Origin: Paraphaeosphaeria minitans
Lineage: Eukaryota; Ascomycota; Dothideomycetes; Pleosporales; Didymosphaeriaceae
Assembly (NCBI GenBank): GCA_015832175.1
Contig: WJXW01000003.1
Coordinates: 868,001-932,000, forward strand
Reading direction: 5' to 3'
Length of the DNA: 64,000 bases
Numbering within the stretch: position 1 is the first letter of the stretch; each line of letters begins with the position of its first letter. Below the pieces are notes generated by a model. The model was not told the DNA's origin and did not search any database. It was given only the letters and a program-made list of their open reading frames with translations. Of the stretch, positions 41,407 through 52,083 are shown one piece after another. A program made the position numbers and the translations under genes.

Positions 41407-43569
41407 TCACTGCCGCTCATCTTTCAACCCCTTCGCATCCTCCACCACCACCCTCGCCACCCTCTTCAGCACCCCCTTCCAATCGGCCTCCCTGTACCTC
41501 TCCCACCGCTCCAGCCCCTCCCCCGCCTCAATACTCAGCGTCTCGTAACCCTGCTTAATCACCTGGCTGACCTCCTTGGGACTCAGATTTTTCTTCCCAC
41601 TCCCACCACCACTCGCTCCCCTCCCCTCCAACAACGCATGATAGTGCGCGCTAACATTGACCAGCGTCTGCATGGAAGAAGAGGAGGAGAGATCAAACGC
41701 GTCCCGGAACTTTATCAGGATGTCGCCCGTCTCGACGAGCTTGTAGAAGAGATCGTCGTAGGCGGCGGGATTGGGGAGAAAGTTCTCGCCGCTGGAGAGC
41801 GCGAAGGCGAGGAGAGAAGTTAGGGCGTTGACCATGTCCGTAGAGCGGTGCAGAACCCGGATGTCGGACACGTAGGTGGTCAGGAAGCGGAAGAAGGAGA
41901 GGAGGGAGCGCCAGAGCTCGGACCAGTGGTATGATATGCGGGCTTTGGCGCGGGAGAGGTAGGTTAGGAGTCGGAGGAGGATGCCGAGGGAGAGTCTGCG
42001 TGGTTGTCAATTTATATTAGATTGGAGAGGGGAGCGGAGAGGGGTACGTGTAAAAGTTGATGTCGAGTTTGCGGCGGAGGTTGTGGTTTATACCGTCGAT
42101 GATGAGGTCGATGATGACGGAGGCAGCGGTGCGGTCGCCTCGGACAAGGGGGAGGTAAGGTTGCCGTTGCCGGCAGAGGCGCACGGAGAGGTTGCTTTCA
42201 TCGCTGCACATCCGCTTTACGAGCGACTGGTCCTCGACGAGGATTTGCAGCACAAAGAGGCTGAGGTAGGTGTACAGTGCCGCTCGGTGGGAGCGATGTG
42301 CATGCTGGAATAGATACGAGGTAAGCGAGAGGAAAGCACTCAGAGGAGAGACACCGCCCTGATTCGCTGGTTCAGCAGCGACTAGGGTGAAGCAGAAGAC
42401 CTTGTTTGCATTGGCGAAATCGTACGTTGACAGGAGTACGCCGGCCTCTGGGGCAGGGCTGGAGAAGCAGTGAGCAAGCATGTTCGATTGCGCGCGAATG
42501 CTACATACAGTGTTGCAAACAACGACTTGCTCTCTTCAGCACTCGGCGTCGGTGTTGCCGGCCGTGACGCGGGCGCCAGCAGTCCCAGGGAGAAGTAGTT
42601 CAGCGTCGAGCCCAGCGACCAGCCCTCGGGCATGTCGTCCTGGACAGCGACATAAGCGTCTCTCAGTTTGACGCACGTCTCCCCAAAGCTGACAATGATG
42701 TTCTGTATTATGGCATCGTTGACAAAGTCGTCGAGCCGTAACCTGTAGGGATTCTGGAATTCGAACTTGTTGTAGTTGACGAGCAGGCCGAGCAGGTAAA
42801 AGGCAGGCAGCACTTGGGTGTTGTCCTCGCAGTCTTGGATGTACTTCATGAGCGAGGGAAACAGGTCGCGGTGTGTGAAGTACGAGGGCAGGACGGTGAG
42901 GAAGCCGGCGGCGGTAATGGAGAGCGTGGTTCGCACGGCCTTGAGTCGCAGCGGTACTGTCTGCGTCAGCGCAACGTCGTGCATGTGCTATCCTCAGGCA
43001 AGCTCACTGTTCCTCCCGTTCCGCATGACCATGTCGAGGGCGCCCACAAACTCAGCCATGACGGCGTCGGCATCGTGCAAGCCTGCCAGCACCGAGATGA
43101 TATCCGAGCTCGGGTTGGTGTACTTCTTGTTCAGGGCAGCGTCTAGGAACACGGTCAAGGTCTGGCCGGTAAGCCAGCGCATACACTGTGGGCAGACGGT
43201 CGCATACCTCGAGCGCAATCTCATCCGAGGGTGCAGATCCCGCCTTTGTCCGCGCCACGGCGCGCCGGAACAGCTCCTGCGAATGCGCCTGCAGGTGCAG
43301 CATCTCGTCGGGCGGGATGCGGTCCAACACGCTCTTGAAGCCCGCATGGTCGGGTCGGTGGAGGAAGAACTCTTCCCAGAAGCCTTCCGAGAGCTCTATG
43401 TCGTCGTCGTCGTCCTGGCCTGGCGTTCAGCGCAACGCGCGTCTGTGTGGCGGGGAGGGGGGAGAGGGGAGGGAGGAGGGATACGCACGCGAAAGAGGGT
43501 TTCGTAGAGGTGGACGATCTTGGGCTGGAACGACTGCTGCGAGACCTGCGTGAGAGGCGATGGCTCCAT
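41407..43569 (-). CDS. ARMH3-like armadillo-helical protein (DUF1741 family)
   Basis: Six exons fit: 43569-43489, 43414-43208, 43161-43008, 42956-42509, 42458-42048 and 41995-41407 (introns 74, 46, 51, 50, 52 bp), giving 629 residues. The mRNA reads MEPSPLTQVSQQSFQPKIVH, then a DDDD stretch with ELSEGFWEEFFLHRPDH, TLTVFLDAALNKKYTNPSSD, SYFTHRDLFPSLMKYIQD, FYLLGLLVNYNKFEFQNPYR and DDMPEGWSLGSTLNYFSLG. The C-terminal DUF1741/ARMH3_C part ends near WKGVLKRVARVVVEDAKG. It is all helical, with no membrane segment. The animal homologue (C10orf76/ARMH3) works with the Golgi PI4 kinase/GBF1 system; a similar secretory-pathway role here is inference. Exon 4 uses the second of two nearby AGs (gcagacag), giving RNGRNIPLRLKAV. 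Confidence 0.88.
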
Positions 43570-44026
43570 GGCGGCCTGTGGGGTACGACTGCTCGCACTG
43601 TGGGGTGCAACTGCTCGCAATTGTCGTGTTGCGACGGAACGCTGGAGCTGCGTTGTCGTGATGTCGGCCGTTGGTGTTGCGACAGGTGCGCCAGAACCAA
43701 GTGGCGCCTACCGTAATGGTAGGTAGGTACCGTACCTACCTCCCACCTAGGGCCACCTCGCGACCGGGGTGGACGGGGACGTGAAAGAACGACCACTTCT
43801 ATTCATCTCCCAATGCAGCTGACGGATTGGTTTGTTTCGATCAAGGTTCAAAAATGCAACTTTGCGCTGGCTCGTCGATGGCGATGCGTTTCGAAAAAGA
43901 AGGGCCATCGGCGTCCAGGTAAGTAGCCTGCAATACCTAGGTGGACAGCGGGGCATCTTCTTCACCTAGACTACTTCAAACATCCTCCACAAACTCCCAA
44001 GACTACCTACCACACGTCAATCCACA
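43570..44026. promoter_or_regulatory. Divergent promoter with TACCTACC palindrome
   Basis: This 457-bp gap lies between the opposing starts of the ARMH3-like gene and NRK1. At 43722-43740 there is a near-perfect palindrome, GGTAGGTAC-c-GTACCTACC, with a further cctacc about 10 bp upstream. The same motif recurs near other genes in the window. A regulatory role is inference. Confidence 0.5.
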
Positions 44027-44779
44027 ATGCCCGACCCCATCCTCCTCCTCGCCATCTCTGGCCCCTCGTCCTCGGGCAAAACCACCCTCTCCCGCCTCCT
44101 CCGCGACGCCTTCCCACCCCACCAACTCACCATCCTCCACCTCGACGACTTCTACCTGACCGACGCCGATATCCCGGTCAAGAACGGCATCCAGGACTGG
44201 GACTGCCTGGAATCCCTCAACCTCCCGCAGCTGCAGCAGACGCTCGCCTACATCAAAGAGCACGGCAAACCACCCCCTCATTTCGTGTCCAAGGAAGACC
44301 AGAACAGCGTGGGCGAACATGGCGTCAGTCTGGAAGCTGTTGAGAAGGCGAAGGTGAGGATACGAAAAGCCGTCAACGAGGCGGAGTGGAACAGGCGGAT
44401 CTGCGTGGTGGATGGGTTTCTGTTGTTTAGCGCGGACATGAAGGCCGTGCGGGAGCTGTTTGATGTCAAGATGTTTCTGAGGACGAGCTACGCGACTGCG
44501 AAGAGGAGGCGCGAGGCAAGGAGTGGCTATGTCACGCTCGAGGGGTTCTGGGATGACCCCCCGGGCTATGTGGATACCATTGTGTGGCCGAATTATATCC
44601 ATCATCACAAGTTCTTGTTCGTTGATGAAGACGTGGACAAGGAGCTGGACGAAAGCGTGTGCCGGACAATACGTCTCGAGGGAATGCCGCGAGATGCAGA
44701 GGAGAACATGGGCAGGTGCTTGGAGTGGGCAGTAGATGTGCTTGAGAAAGTCATCAGAGGCGAGGGTCCCAGGTCGTGA
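44027..44779 (+). CDS. NRK1: Nicotinamide riboside kinase
   Basis: One exon encodes 250 residues. A P-loop lies at the start (AISGPSSSGKTTLSRLLRDA), then ILHLDDFYLTDADIPVKNG with the catalytic/substrate Asp, QDWDCLESLN, and a lid-like region with TSYATAKRRREARSGYVT. WDDPPGYVDTIVWPNYIHHH is typical of NRK. The enzyme phosphorylates nicotinamide riboside (and nicotinic acid riboside) to the mononucleotide in NAD salvage, in the cytosol or nucleus. The length fits yeast Nrk1. A uridine-kinase call is less likely because of the WDCPES-like motif and the PGYVDTIVWPNY block. Confidence 0.94.
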   Translation: MPDPILLLAISGPSSSGKTTLSRLLRDAFPPHQLTILHLDDFYLTDADIPVKNGIQDWDCLESLNLPQLQQTLAYIKEHGKPPPHFVSKEDQNSVGEHGVSLEAVEKAKVRIRKAVNEAEWNRRICVVDGFLLFSADMKAVRELFDVKMFLRTSYATAKRRREARSGYVTLEGFWDDPPGYVDTIVWPNYIHHHKFLFVDEDVDKELDESVCRTIRLEGMPRDAEENMGRCLEWAVDVLEKVIRGEGPRS

Positions 44780-45072
44780 GAGGATTTGCAGCCGATGTTA
44801 CGTGTACATAGAGGAAGGATAGGAACCAAAGACATTGATTTCTGTTCTGCCACCCGCCCACAAATGCTCCGCACAATGCAATACCTTAACCTGTTGAGCT
44901 AACCAAATCTTGTTCACCGAAGCGCCTTGAAACGAAGAGATAATGATACAAATGCGCCTCATATAGGTGCGAGGGCTATGTCACCATGGCAGGTGATCGG
45001 AAGAGACGCTGGATTTCTCCAAATCCCCGTACATGAGAAAAAAGTCGGTGTGTCCGTGTACAAGCGTGAGAT

Positions 45073-46357
45073 CTAGGTACTAGTCTTGACCTTCTCGATG
45101 TACGCCGATCCAGGGCTTTCGTAGACCGATTGGAAAAAGTTGGTGGCTTGGGGCTCCTTCTGGAGCCAATGCGTCATGGCGCCAAGCTCCTGCCGTAGTC
45201 GGTTGACAGCCTGGACATCCATGTTGGTCTGCGCAATGAGTTCTGGCATTGATACTTGATCATGTCAGTATCGGAGCGTAAACGCGGGGGAATTGTGGCT
45301 TACCAAATAGACGGAGCAGGTGCTCGCCACCGTAAATGTCTGCCACAGCCTTCCCAGCAAGGTCGCCAGTTGGCTGGGTGATTTGTGAGTAGATGTCGAA
45401 GAACTGCTCGCGCTCAAACCGGTAGAGAAGAAGGCGGCCGAGTGCCTTGTTAAAGTACTCCTTCAGGCCGTGGATGACCTCTTGGAGTATGTCGATCTCG
45501 GCACTGGTGCGCATCCCTGAGCCTGTCGCATGCGCAAAATACTCATCGAGAATGACGCTGGCGGGAAACTTGGCAGGGAGTGACACGAGCTGCAGTTGCT
45601 TGGTGACATTTTCCCAGTCGTCGACCAGAATGCTCTTCAGCTTGTCAGGCATGAGAATCCTCACGGCGCGCCGAGTGGTGAACGCCTCCTCCTAGAAGAG
45701 ATCAGCAAGACTCGCATTGGTCGCATTGAACCTGCAATGTTCAGGCTCACCTTCTCAAGATCTTGGTCCCGCATCCTCTTCTGACCCCGAGGTGGGGCAG
45801 CCTGGATTGGCGTCTGTCGCTCTTCGCTCCCACGCGTTGAGTTTTGCGTCTTCTTTTTCACAGGCGCAGCTTGAACCCGCTGGGCGCGCTGTTGCTCAAG
45901 GACTGCGTGCCGGAGCGAGTTGGCCAGCTCCCGGTTCTCTGGGGTGAGTTTGCGAAGCCGATCTTCCTCGACCCAGTCGTCCCAGCTGCAGTGGGTTAGT
46001 CGAGACCGCTTCGACCGGTGGACAGACTGTAAAGTGCGGTAATGAGCCTACTTGACGAGTATTGCTCGGGTGACAGGTCTGCACTGCTGCAGTGGGCGCA
46101 AGGTCCAGGTAGGTGTGAGGGGCAGCGCAGACAGACAAACCACGAGAAGCGGGCAAACGCAGCGGCACACAGGTAAAGTTGACTTACGTGTTCTTCCATC
46201 CCTTGTAGTGGACCTTGTACTGGTAGCCGTTCTTCTTCTCGGCCTCCTCTTTCGACGAGACCTCGATGATCTTAGCTTCGTACATCAGCTCATGATGGAA
46301 GCAGAGCGCCTTCTCGTCCTTCTTGAACTGCGCCTCTACAGCGGGTGCGGGAGCCAT
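45073..46357 (-). CDS. EAF3: EAF3/MRG15-type chromodomain protein
   Basis: Exons 46357-46188, 45985-45751, 45691-45304 and 45254-45073 (introns 202, 59, 49 bp) give 324 residues, the family's length. The N-terminal chromo barrel reads ALCFHHELMYEAKIIEV and YQYKVHYKGWKNTWDDWVEE, with the splice falling inside WKN-T-WDDW. A basic linker (PVKKKTQNSTRGSEE) leads to the MRG domain: RRAVRILMPDKLKSILVDDW, EVIHGLKEYFNKALGRLLLY, FEREQFFDIY, YGGEHLLRLFVSMPELIAQT and TNFFQSVYESPGSAYIEKV. Eaf3 binds H3K36 methylation and serves in the NuA4 acetyltransferase and Rpd3S deacetylase complexes. The first intron is about four times the usual length in this window. The gene is divergent from NKP2. Confidence 0.95.
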
Positions 46358-46774
46358 GGCGGCGAAAAGTTGTTGATATTGAAACAAGAAGAAGTGAAGG
46401 GTAGTTGGGGCAGTCAAGTCGAGCCCAGGGGTTGTTGAACCTCGCTCCCGCGCAGCACGTAGTCGCCTGCACGGCGGACGTATAGCGACTTAATCGAACA
46501 GACTAGTCAGTCTGGTCTGATTCATGGAGCCGGTATTCGTCGATGGCCTCGGTTGGTGGAGTCACAAACGTGATGGCTGCGGCGTCAAAGGCGTTCTGAG
46601 AGTTCTCGAATCAATGTCCCGCACGGACCGCATTGACAACGCGACGCGCCTGCTTTCATCGGCCTGCGAGCTTCTCCCGCCAAAGACATCGCCACCAATG
46701 TTTGCGCATCCTCAGAGCATCGTGATACGCGCCTCGTAGCAATCACTACAGCCGGCCTACAGCAAGCCCACGCA
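46358..46774. promoter_or_regulatory. Divergent promoter between EAF3 and NKP2
   Basis: This 417-bp gap separates opposing start codons. No other feature is supported. Confidence 0.5.
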
Positions 46775-47398
46775 ATGCCTTCCACCGAGGCCAAGCTGCT
46801 GTCCGACTTCCTCGTCGCGCCCGCGTCGTTGCGCGACTTCATGACACTGAGCCAGTTCACCGACATCTTCCCCAAGGGCCACCGCTCCACCCCCGCCGTC
46901 AAGGAGCTGTACCGCGAGCTTTACACGCTTCGTGAGCGAGACATCGAAGCCGTGCGACACGACATTGCGCTCGAGGTCAAGCGATCCAAGCAACTAAGGC
47001 GCGACTATGCCCGCGAGCGCCGCCAGGTTGACGAAGCCAACGTCGCTGGTCTGGATCTTGTCACACTCCAGATGGAAGCAGAGGTAAGTCGACCCTCTCA
47101 GCTTCATGGACCATGCTTCAACACCGGCTAGCTTTCGGGCACTCGCGGCAGGAAGCCGCACACACTCCAGACCGTCTATGCCAGCATTGAAGAAACCTGC
47201 GAAGCTCTTGAAGCACAAATCGCCGAGATTGAGCAGGAGAATCGCAGCGCCTTGCTTGAGGTCGAGGACACCATCAGCGCCCTAAGTGACCTACGCAAAG
47301 GGAGCTTCCCGCAGACGGCGAGCGGAGAAGACCTCGGGCAGGAAGTGCTGGCTACACTGAAGAGGCTTGAGGCCGTGTGTGCAGAACCAGTAGGATGA
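46775..47398 (+). CDS. NKP2: Kinetochore protein of the Cnl2/NKP2 family
   Basis: Exons 46775-47083 and 47132-47398 (48-bp intron, gtaagt...ggctag) give 191 residues. The start is MPSTEAKLLSDFLVAPASLR, with FMTLSQFTDIFPKGHRSTP and then LYRELYTLRERDIEAVRHDI, matching the compact N-terminal region of Cnl2/Nkp2. The second half is a predicted coiled coil (TLQTVYASIEETCEALEAQI, EIEQENRSALLEVEDTISAL). Cnl2/Nkp2 is a non-essential inner-kinetochore subunit of the CCAN/Ctf19 complex that pairs with Nkp1. It lies head to head with the chromatin gene EAF3. Confidence 0.86.
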
Positions 47399-48344
47399 GA
47401 GGCTGTCTATGGCTCCAACACGGTTCTTCGTGCCTATGAGGCATCTTCAGGCCTATCTAAGAGTACACCCCAGGTCTTTTACCGGAACAGCTGGACGCAT
47501 TGTGCAGGTTCTACAGGAGTGGCAGGATAAACTAGTTCAATCTTCTGATGTTGTTTGGTCGATGAGACTCGAGAGCCTCTAACGCGAAGGACTCTAAGAG
47601 AAGGTTTACTTGTACCTTGAAGCGGACCTATAATCCAGCAACCCTTTGACACATGTATCGACGATTGTGGACAGCTCAAAGCATCTTGAACAGCATCCAT
47701 GGCTTTCCTTGGCTAAGTCCGAATCCTCAGCGAGAGAATCGGCAACGCGCCTGCTCAGGTTTAGGCCCATCCACATTCCCGCTAAATTTCGTTGGCTGAA
47801 AAGCTTTGGATCAAGGCGCACATTCTGTGTCGGATGCGGGCACGATTACATAGCAGAGTATGTGTCGTTTTCCGAACCGGAAAGGGCTACAAAGTAACTG
47901 TTCCGCGAATGAGCATCATTCGGTCCGCACCAACCGTGATATTAGCCTTCATGTCTTGGCGAACCGTGAATCTCGTCGTCTTACAGCGCATTCATCATTT
48001 CATCTGCATTTGCGATGAATATTGTGAAAATTTATTCTTTCTTCGTCGCGTGAAGTCACTGTGTTGAAGGCCACAGTACGGTATCGGCCCGTTCCCCAGG
48101 TGAACATGGGCCACTGCATCGAACCTTTGGCGGAGCTCTATTGGTCAAAAGCGGGCCCGATTAATATATGTGAACAGCCTCAATATACGATGCATAGCGA
48201 TCAGTTCTTAACGGCCGCCATGAACATGTGGCTATAGGACACCGTCTATACGTGGCCAGAAGGGATCGTCGCGCGTTATAACAACATGGCCTTCTGACAG
48301 ATCCGTGGAAGTTCCCCGTCGCCTTCGCACGTCAGATCACAAAC
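47399..48344. other. Intergenic, no gene supported
   Basis: About 950 bp holding the 3' region of NKP2 and the promoter of the GH5-like gene. Short frames only. Confidence 0.45.
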
Positions 48345-50548
48345 ATGCGTTTTTCGGGAGCTTTGGCGTCGTTGCTTTCGCTGGCAGCACTAGCAGGTGT
48401 TGCTCTGGCTGATCTAAGAATCACGGCAGACAATCATTCCTTTGGCGGCGTCAATTTTCCACAACTTCAATTTCTGGAACCTTCGTATCGCGAAGAAGTT
48501 ATACGAGCTATCGTCAAAACCAATGCCAGGGTAATTCGGTTGTTCAGTAAGCCAGTAGGATCCCGTTTCGCTCTGGGCAACTGGCTAATTGCATTCAGTT
48601 CGAGGAGATGAGCACCACGCAGATGTGAGTAAGGCCTTGCGAAATCTCAGGCTGTGAATACTGAACATGGCCAGCCTGAAGCGGAAGTCGGCGAGTTTGA
48701 TCGAGCTTTGCTAAACCAATTCGATGACACATTGGCGGCTATTTATCGTATTTCTGAAGGTACGCCCGATGTCCTCAGTCATCGTGCGCATGCTCACATG
48801 GCCAAGGCAAAACAAAAGTCATAATCGCACCACATGACGCTCATGCGCTTCGAGGCTCAAATAATGTACCTTGTGATGGCTATTGCAAAAAGCTCGACGG
48901 TGCTTTCTTAGACTTCTATAGTCAAGAGGAGTGTAAGTGAAGTGCAATGGATGCTGGAATCCAACCCTGACCTCGATCAGACCGAACATACTACAAGACA
49001 CGTCTGGAGGTCTTCTTCAAGCACTATGCTTCCAAAAACTTTGGCGGGAGACCGTGGAGCGAGTTGAGTGAAGTCATTCTGGTACGACTAATCGCCATTC
49101 CGTCGAGTTCGTCGGAGCTAACTAGAACCAGGGAGTCGATGTTCAGAACGAACCATGGTCTGGCATATGGCCTATTCCAGCAGGGGAAGCCTGGCTCTGT
49201 GACATTGCGACGCATCTTAAAGATGTACTAGGTCTCGGCGATAATAACATTGCCGTTATAACAGGTGGAATATCCGGACCGCAGACAGTAGATGGCGTTC
49301 AGAATACCCCGGACTCTGCCTGGGATTGCCCAGCTGTTGATGTAATCGGCATTCACGGCTACTTTGCGCAAGGAGAAGAGGAAACCGCCGGCACTCAATG
49401 GACGAAAATGTTTCTCCCTGGGAACACCCTAACTGGCCGCGCCATTGATAAGAAATTGCTCCTTGTAGAAGAGTGGTCATATATAAACACCAACCTTGGT
49501 CTGAACTATAAGAAGCAAGCAATCTTTGACCAAGGCAACGCTCTCAACCATCGCGGGATTCCCTGGGTAAGCTTTGAACTCATTGCGCTTGAAATATGCA
49601 AGTTCTTAACATGGTCAGATATACTCACACCTCACGTTCAAAGACGAAGGAACCACACCCAAAGTCAGCATCACAAGGAAGTCCAAATTTGCCATCGGTG
49701 CCCTGTCAGACGTCCTTACGCGTGCATCCAGCTCGCGATCCAATTTCAACTGGTCCAAGTACCTCCTAGCGCCATCGGGAGGTCTCACCAACCTGACCAC
49801 GCTGGCTCTAAACCCCTACATCCCCGAACAAGCGTCCTGCGTCTTCGGCTGCGAAGGTCATCTCTGCGACACCGCCGACGGCTGCCGTCCCTCCCTCCTC
49901 TGCAAAAACAGCATCTGTCAGCAACCCTCAGAGTCACAGCCCGGAAAGATAGGCGACGCCTGCAACAGCAAAAAGCCCTGCCTGTCGCACCTCAAATGCG
50001 CCTCAGGCTCGTGCCAAACCTGCAACGCCCGCGCCACCATCCAGCCCTGGGATCGCCGAAAAGACAACTCCTACAACTCGCACAACCCCTTCCGCCGCGA
50101 CCCCATTGCCGCAAACTCCCCCGCCGCCCAATGCCACCCCGACACCGCCAACGCCTTCCTCGTCCCGCCCCGTCCTATCTGCGCGCTGCCCTCTTCCCGA
50201 GAAAACCCATGCACCAACGCCCAACACTGCAACGCAGACCAGTACTGCGACTGGGGGCTCTGCAAGACGTGCACGGATGGCTGCCTAGGTATGAAGTGCC
50301 GGAGTAACAACAAGTGCAAGACGGGATTCTGCAACACGCACGGACGGTGTGATTATGCCGGGCAGAAGAAGATCTTGGCGGGGCCGGGCGGGCAGGGGAG
50401 AAGTACGACGAGGAATAGGAAGGGCGCGGGGTACAATTTGGGTGCGCCGAAGGGTGAGGGGAGTGGGCCGAATAAGGTTTGGGATGTGCCGATGAGGTTG
50501 AATATTCCGAAGGAGGAGGCTGTTGCTACGGGGGCGGTGACGGCGTGA
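48345..50548 (+). CDS. Secreted GH5-like glycoside hydrolase with Cys-rich C-terminal tail
   Basis: Seven exons fit perfectly in phase: 48345-48546, 48599-48624, 48675-48759, 48807-48932, 48981-49081, 49132-49566 and 49619-50548 (introns 47-52 bp), giving 634 residues. A signal peptide (MRFSGALASLLSLAALAGVA) starts it. The catalytic half resembles clan-A cellulase/mannanase barrels: GVNFPQLQFLEP, KVIIAPHDAHALRG, the acid/base candidate VDVQNEPWSG, CPAVDVIGIHGYFAQG and the nucleophile candidate KKLLLVEEWSY. From about residue 385 the protein turns Cys-rich (SCVFGCEGHLCDTADGCRPS, CNSKKPCLSHLKCASGSCQT). A Pro/Asn linker leads to a second Cys-rich block (CTNAQHCNADQYCDWGLCKT, CTDGCLGMKCRSNNKC), and it ends in a basic Gly-rich tail. 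Substrate is unknown. Confidence 0.85.
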
Positions 50549-52083
50549 AAGTGTGAGAGGTGATGCTGGGCGTTAAGCAGTTAGAATCCTTGTTCGGTTT
50601 TTCTTTTGAGGGGTTGGGTACTTTAGGGAAGTTATAGGAATCAATGTATTTGCAACAATATGGATGAGGGTGTGCGAAGTGAAATGAAGTGAAGTGAAGT
50701 GAAGTGAAGTGAAGTGAAGTGAAGTGAAGTGAAGTTTCTAGTATATGTCTACGTGCTCAATCATCGTACAACAGACTGAAGCTATCGTACATTTGGATTT
50801 CTGTCTCGAGGTATTATTATTCTTATCTGAGCTATATCGACTGCCTCTTGCGTTTAGACTGCGAATCGTCTGTCCGACTCCTTTGGTCTTGTCTGGCAAT
50901 AATCTTTGAGGCTTCTTATTGATCTTTGAGAGCCGGGTGTACTTTTTGGGATGCTCGTTATACACCCATGGCGTCCGTTGTGAACGTAGTTCTCGATCTG
51001 GAAACTCAAACCAGCTTCTGATCGGTTCAGTTAGCGCGAAATCGAAGGAAACAGTAGATAGAAGCGAACATACCGGATGGTTTGTATTTATTCAGCAATC
51101 GTGCGGTTGTGTCTTGCCTTCTTGCCGCCATCCCGGGGTTGAGGCTTTTCAGGGGACATGGTGATAGCCAATGAGGGTTTACCGTAGGTAGGTCAGAGGG
51201 ATCGTATTCGCGATTCGCTAGGTCAGTGTCACGCTTCTGCTTCAAGGAACCAACAATTCATCTTGCGGACTGCTGTCTCAAGTTTTATATCTACACTGCA
51301 TTTATAATGCTGCCTACGAAGCTGCCATCTGCGCAACTGAATGTTTGCGATACTGGAAAAGTTGTTCATCGCACAATTGTGCTTCCCATACGCCCTGTGT
51401 GCCTCGGGCAAAAGAAAAAGGCGACGGTGACGGGTTTTGAAACGCAAATGCATGCGCCACGGCTGGGATGGGGGCTGACGTCTACCTACAGGGTCGTATT
51501 ATCGTACTAGGCGAAGGGGGGCGTGGATTGGTTGCTAGCAATGCGTGCTACGGAACCCTGGCGTAAGTACCTACCTACAGATCGCCCAATTCAACATCTC
51601 GCCTACGTGGCAACTGTTGCCGCATGAAACCTGACTGAATATTTCGAAATTGGGCTGTTTGTTCAATTACAACCTCATAAGACGGGCGAGTTGACACTTG
51701 GCTATTGACCGGACTTTCCATCTCGAAAGCTGCAATACATCATAAGTAGGCACGCTCGTTACCTGACCGGTGCTCGTGCAGAAGACAATCGGCTACGCCT
51801 GCCTTTTACCACCATATCGTATCCATTGGCAACTCGTAAACGCCAGGGCCGCTTAATGAAAAGCTGCGAACTGCCATTCTGCACCGCCACTCCATCGCAC
51901 ATTTGTGACGCGCTGTCGAGCATGGCCTGCGTGCTCAGCCCAGCCTTGTCCGACAAACCAGCCATGAACTGCTCCGCCCCCACATGTTGCGGGAGCCTGC
52001 TTTTGCTTAAGGTCTGGCGGTTCGCCTGCGTCTTTTGATGCGCGAATTCGCTGGTTCCTAAGGCCACGGAATCACGACTCACT
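50549..52083. other. Intergenic with (GAAGT)n tract
   Basis: About 1.5 kb. A (GAAGT)n microsatellite of roughly ten units occupies 50686-50735. The stretches taggtaggtc near 51185 and acctacctac near 51569 belong to the TACCTACC motif group. No gene is supported, and the last part is the promoter of the HSF-domain gene. Confidence 0.55.
50686..50735. repeat. (GAAGT)n microsatellite
   Basis: About ten perfect pentanucleotide units, just 3' of the GH5-like gene. Confidence 0.95.

Noticed and set aside
43415..43488. ARMH3-like exon 2 starting at the earlier AG (five bases upstream)
   Set aside because: It would shift the frame to a Thr run, whereas the later AG gives DDDDIELSEGFWEEF and keeps the protein open.
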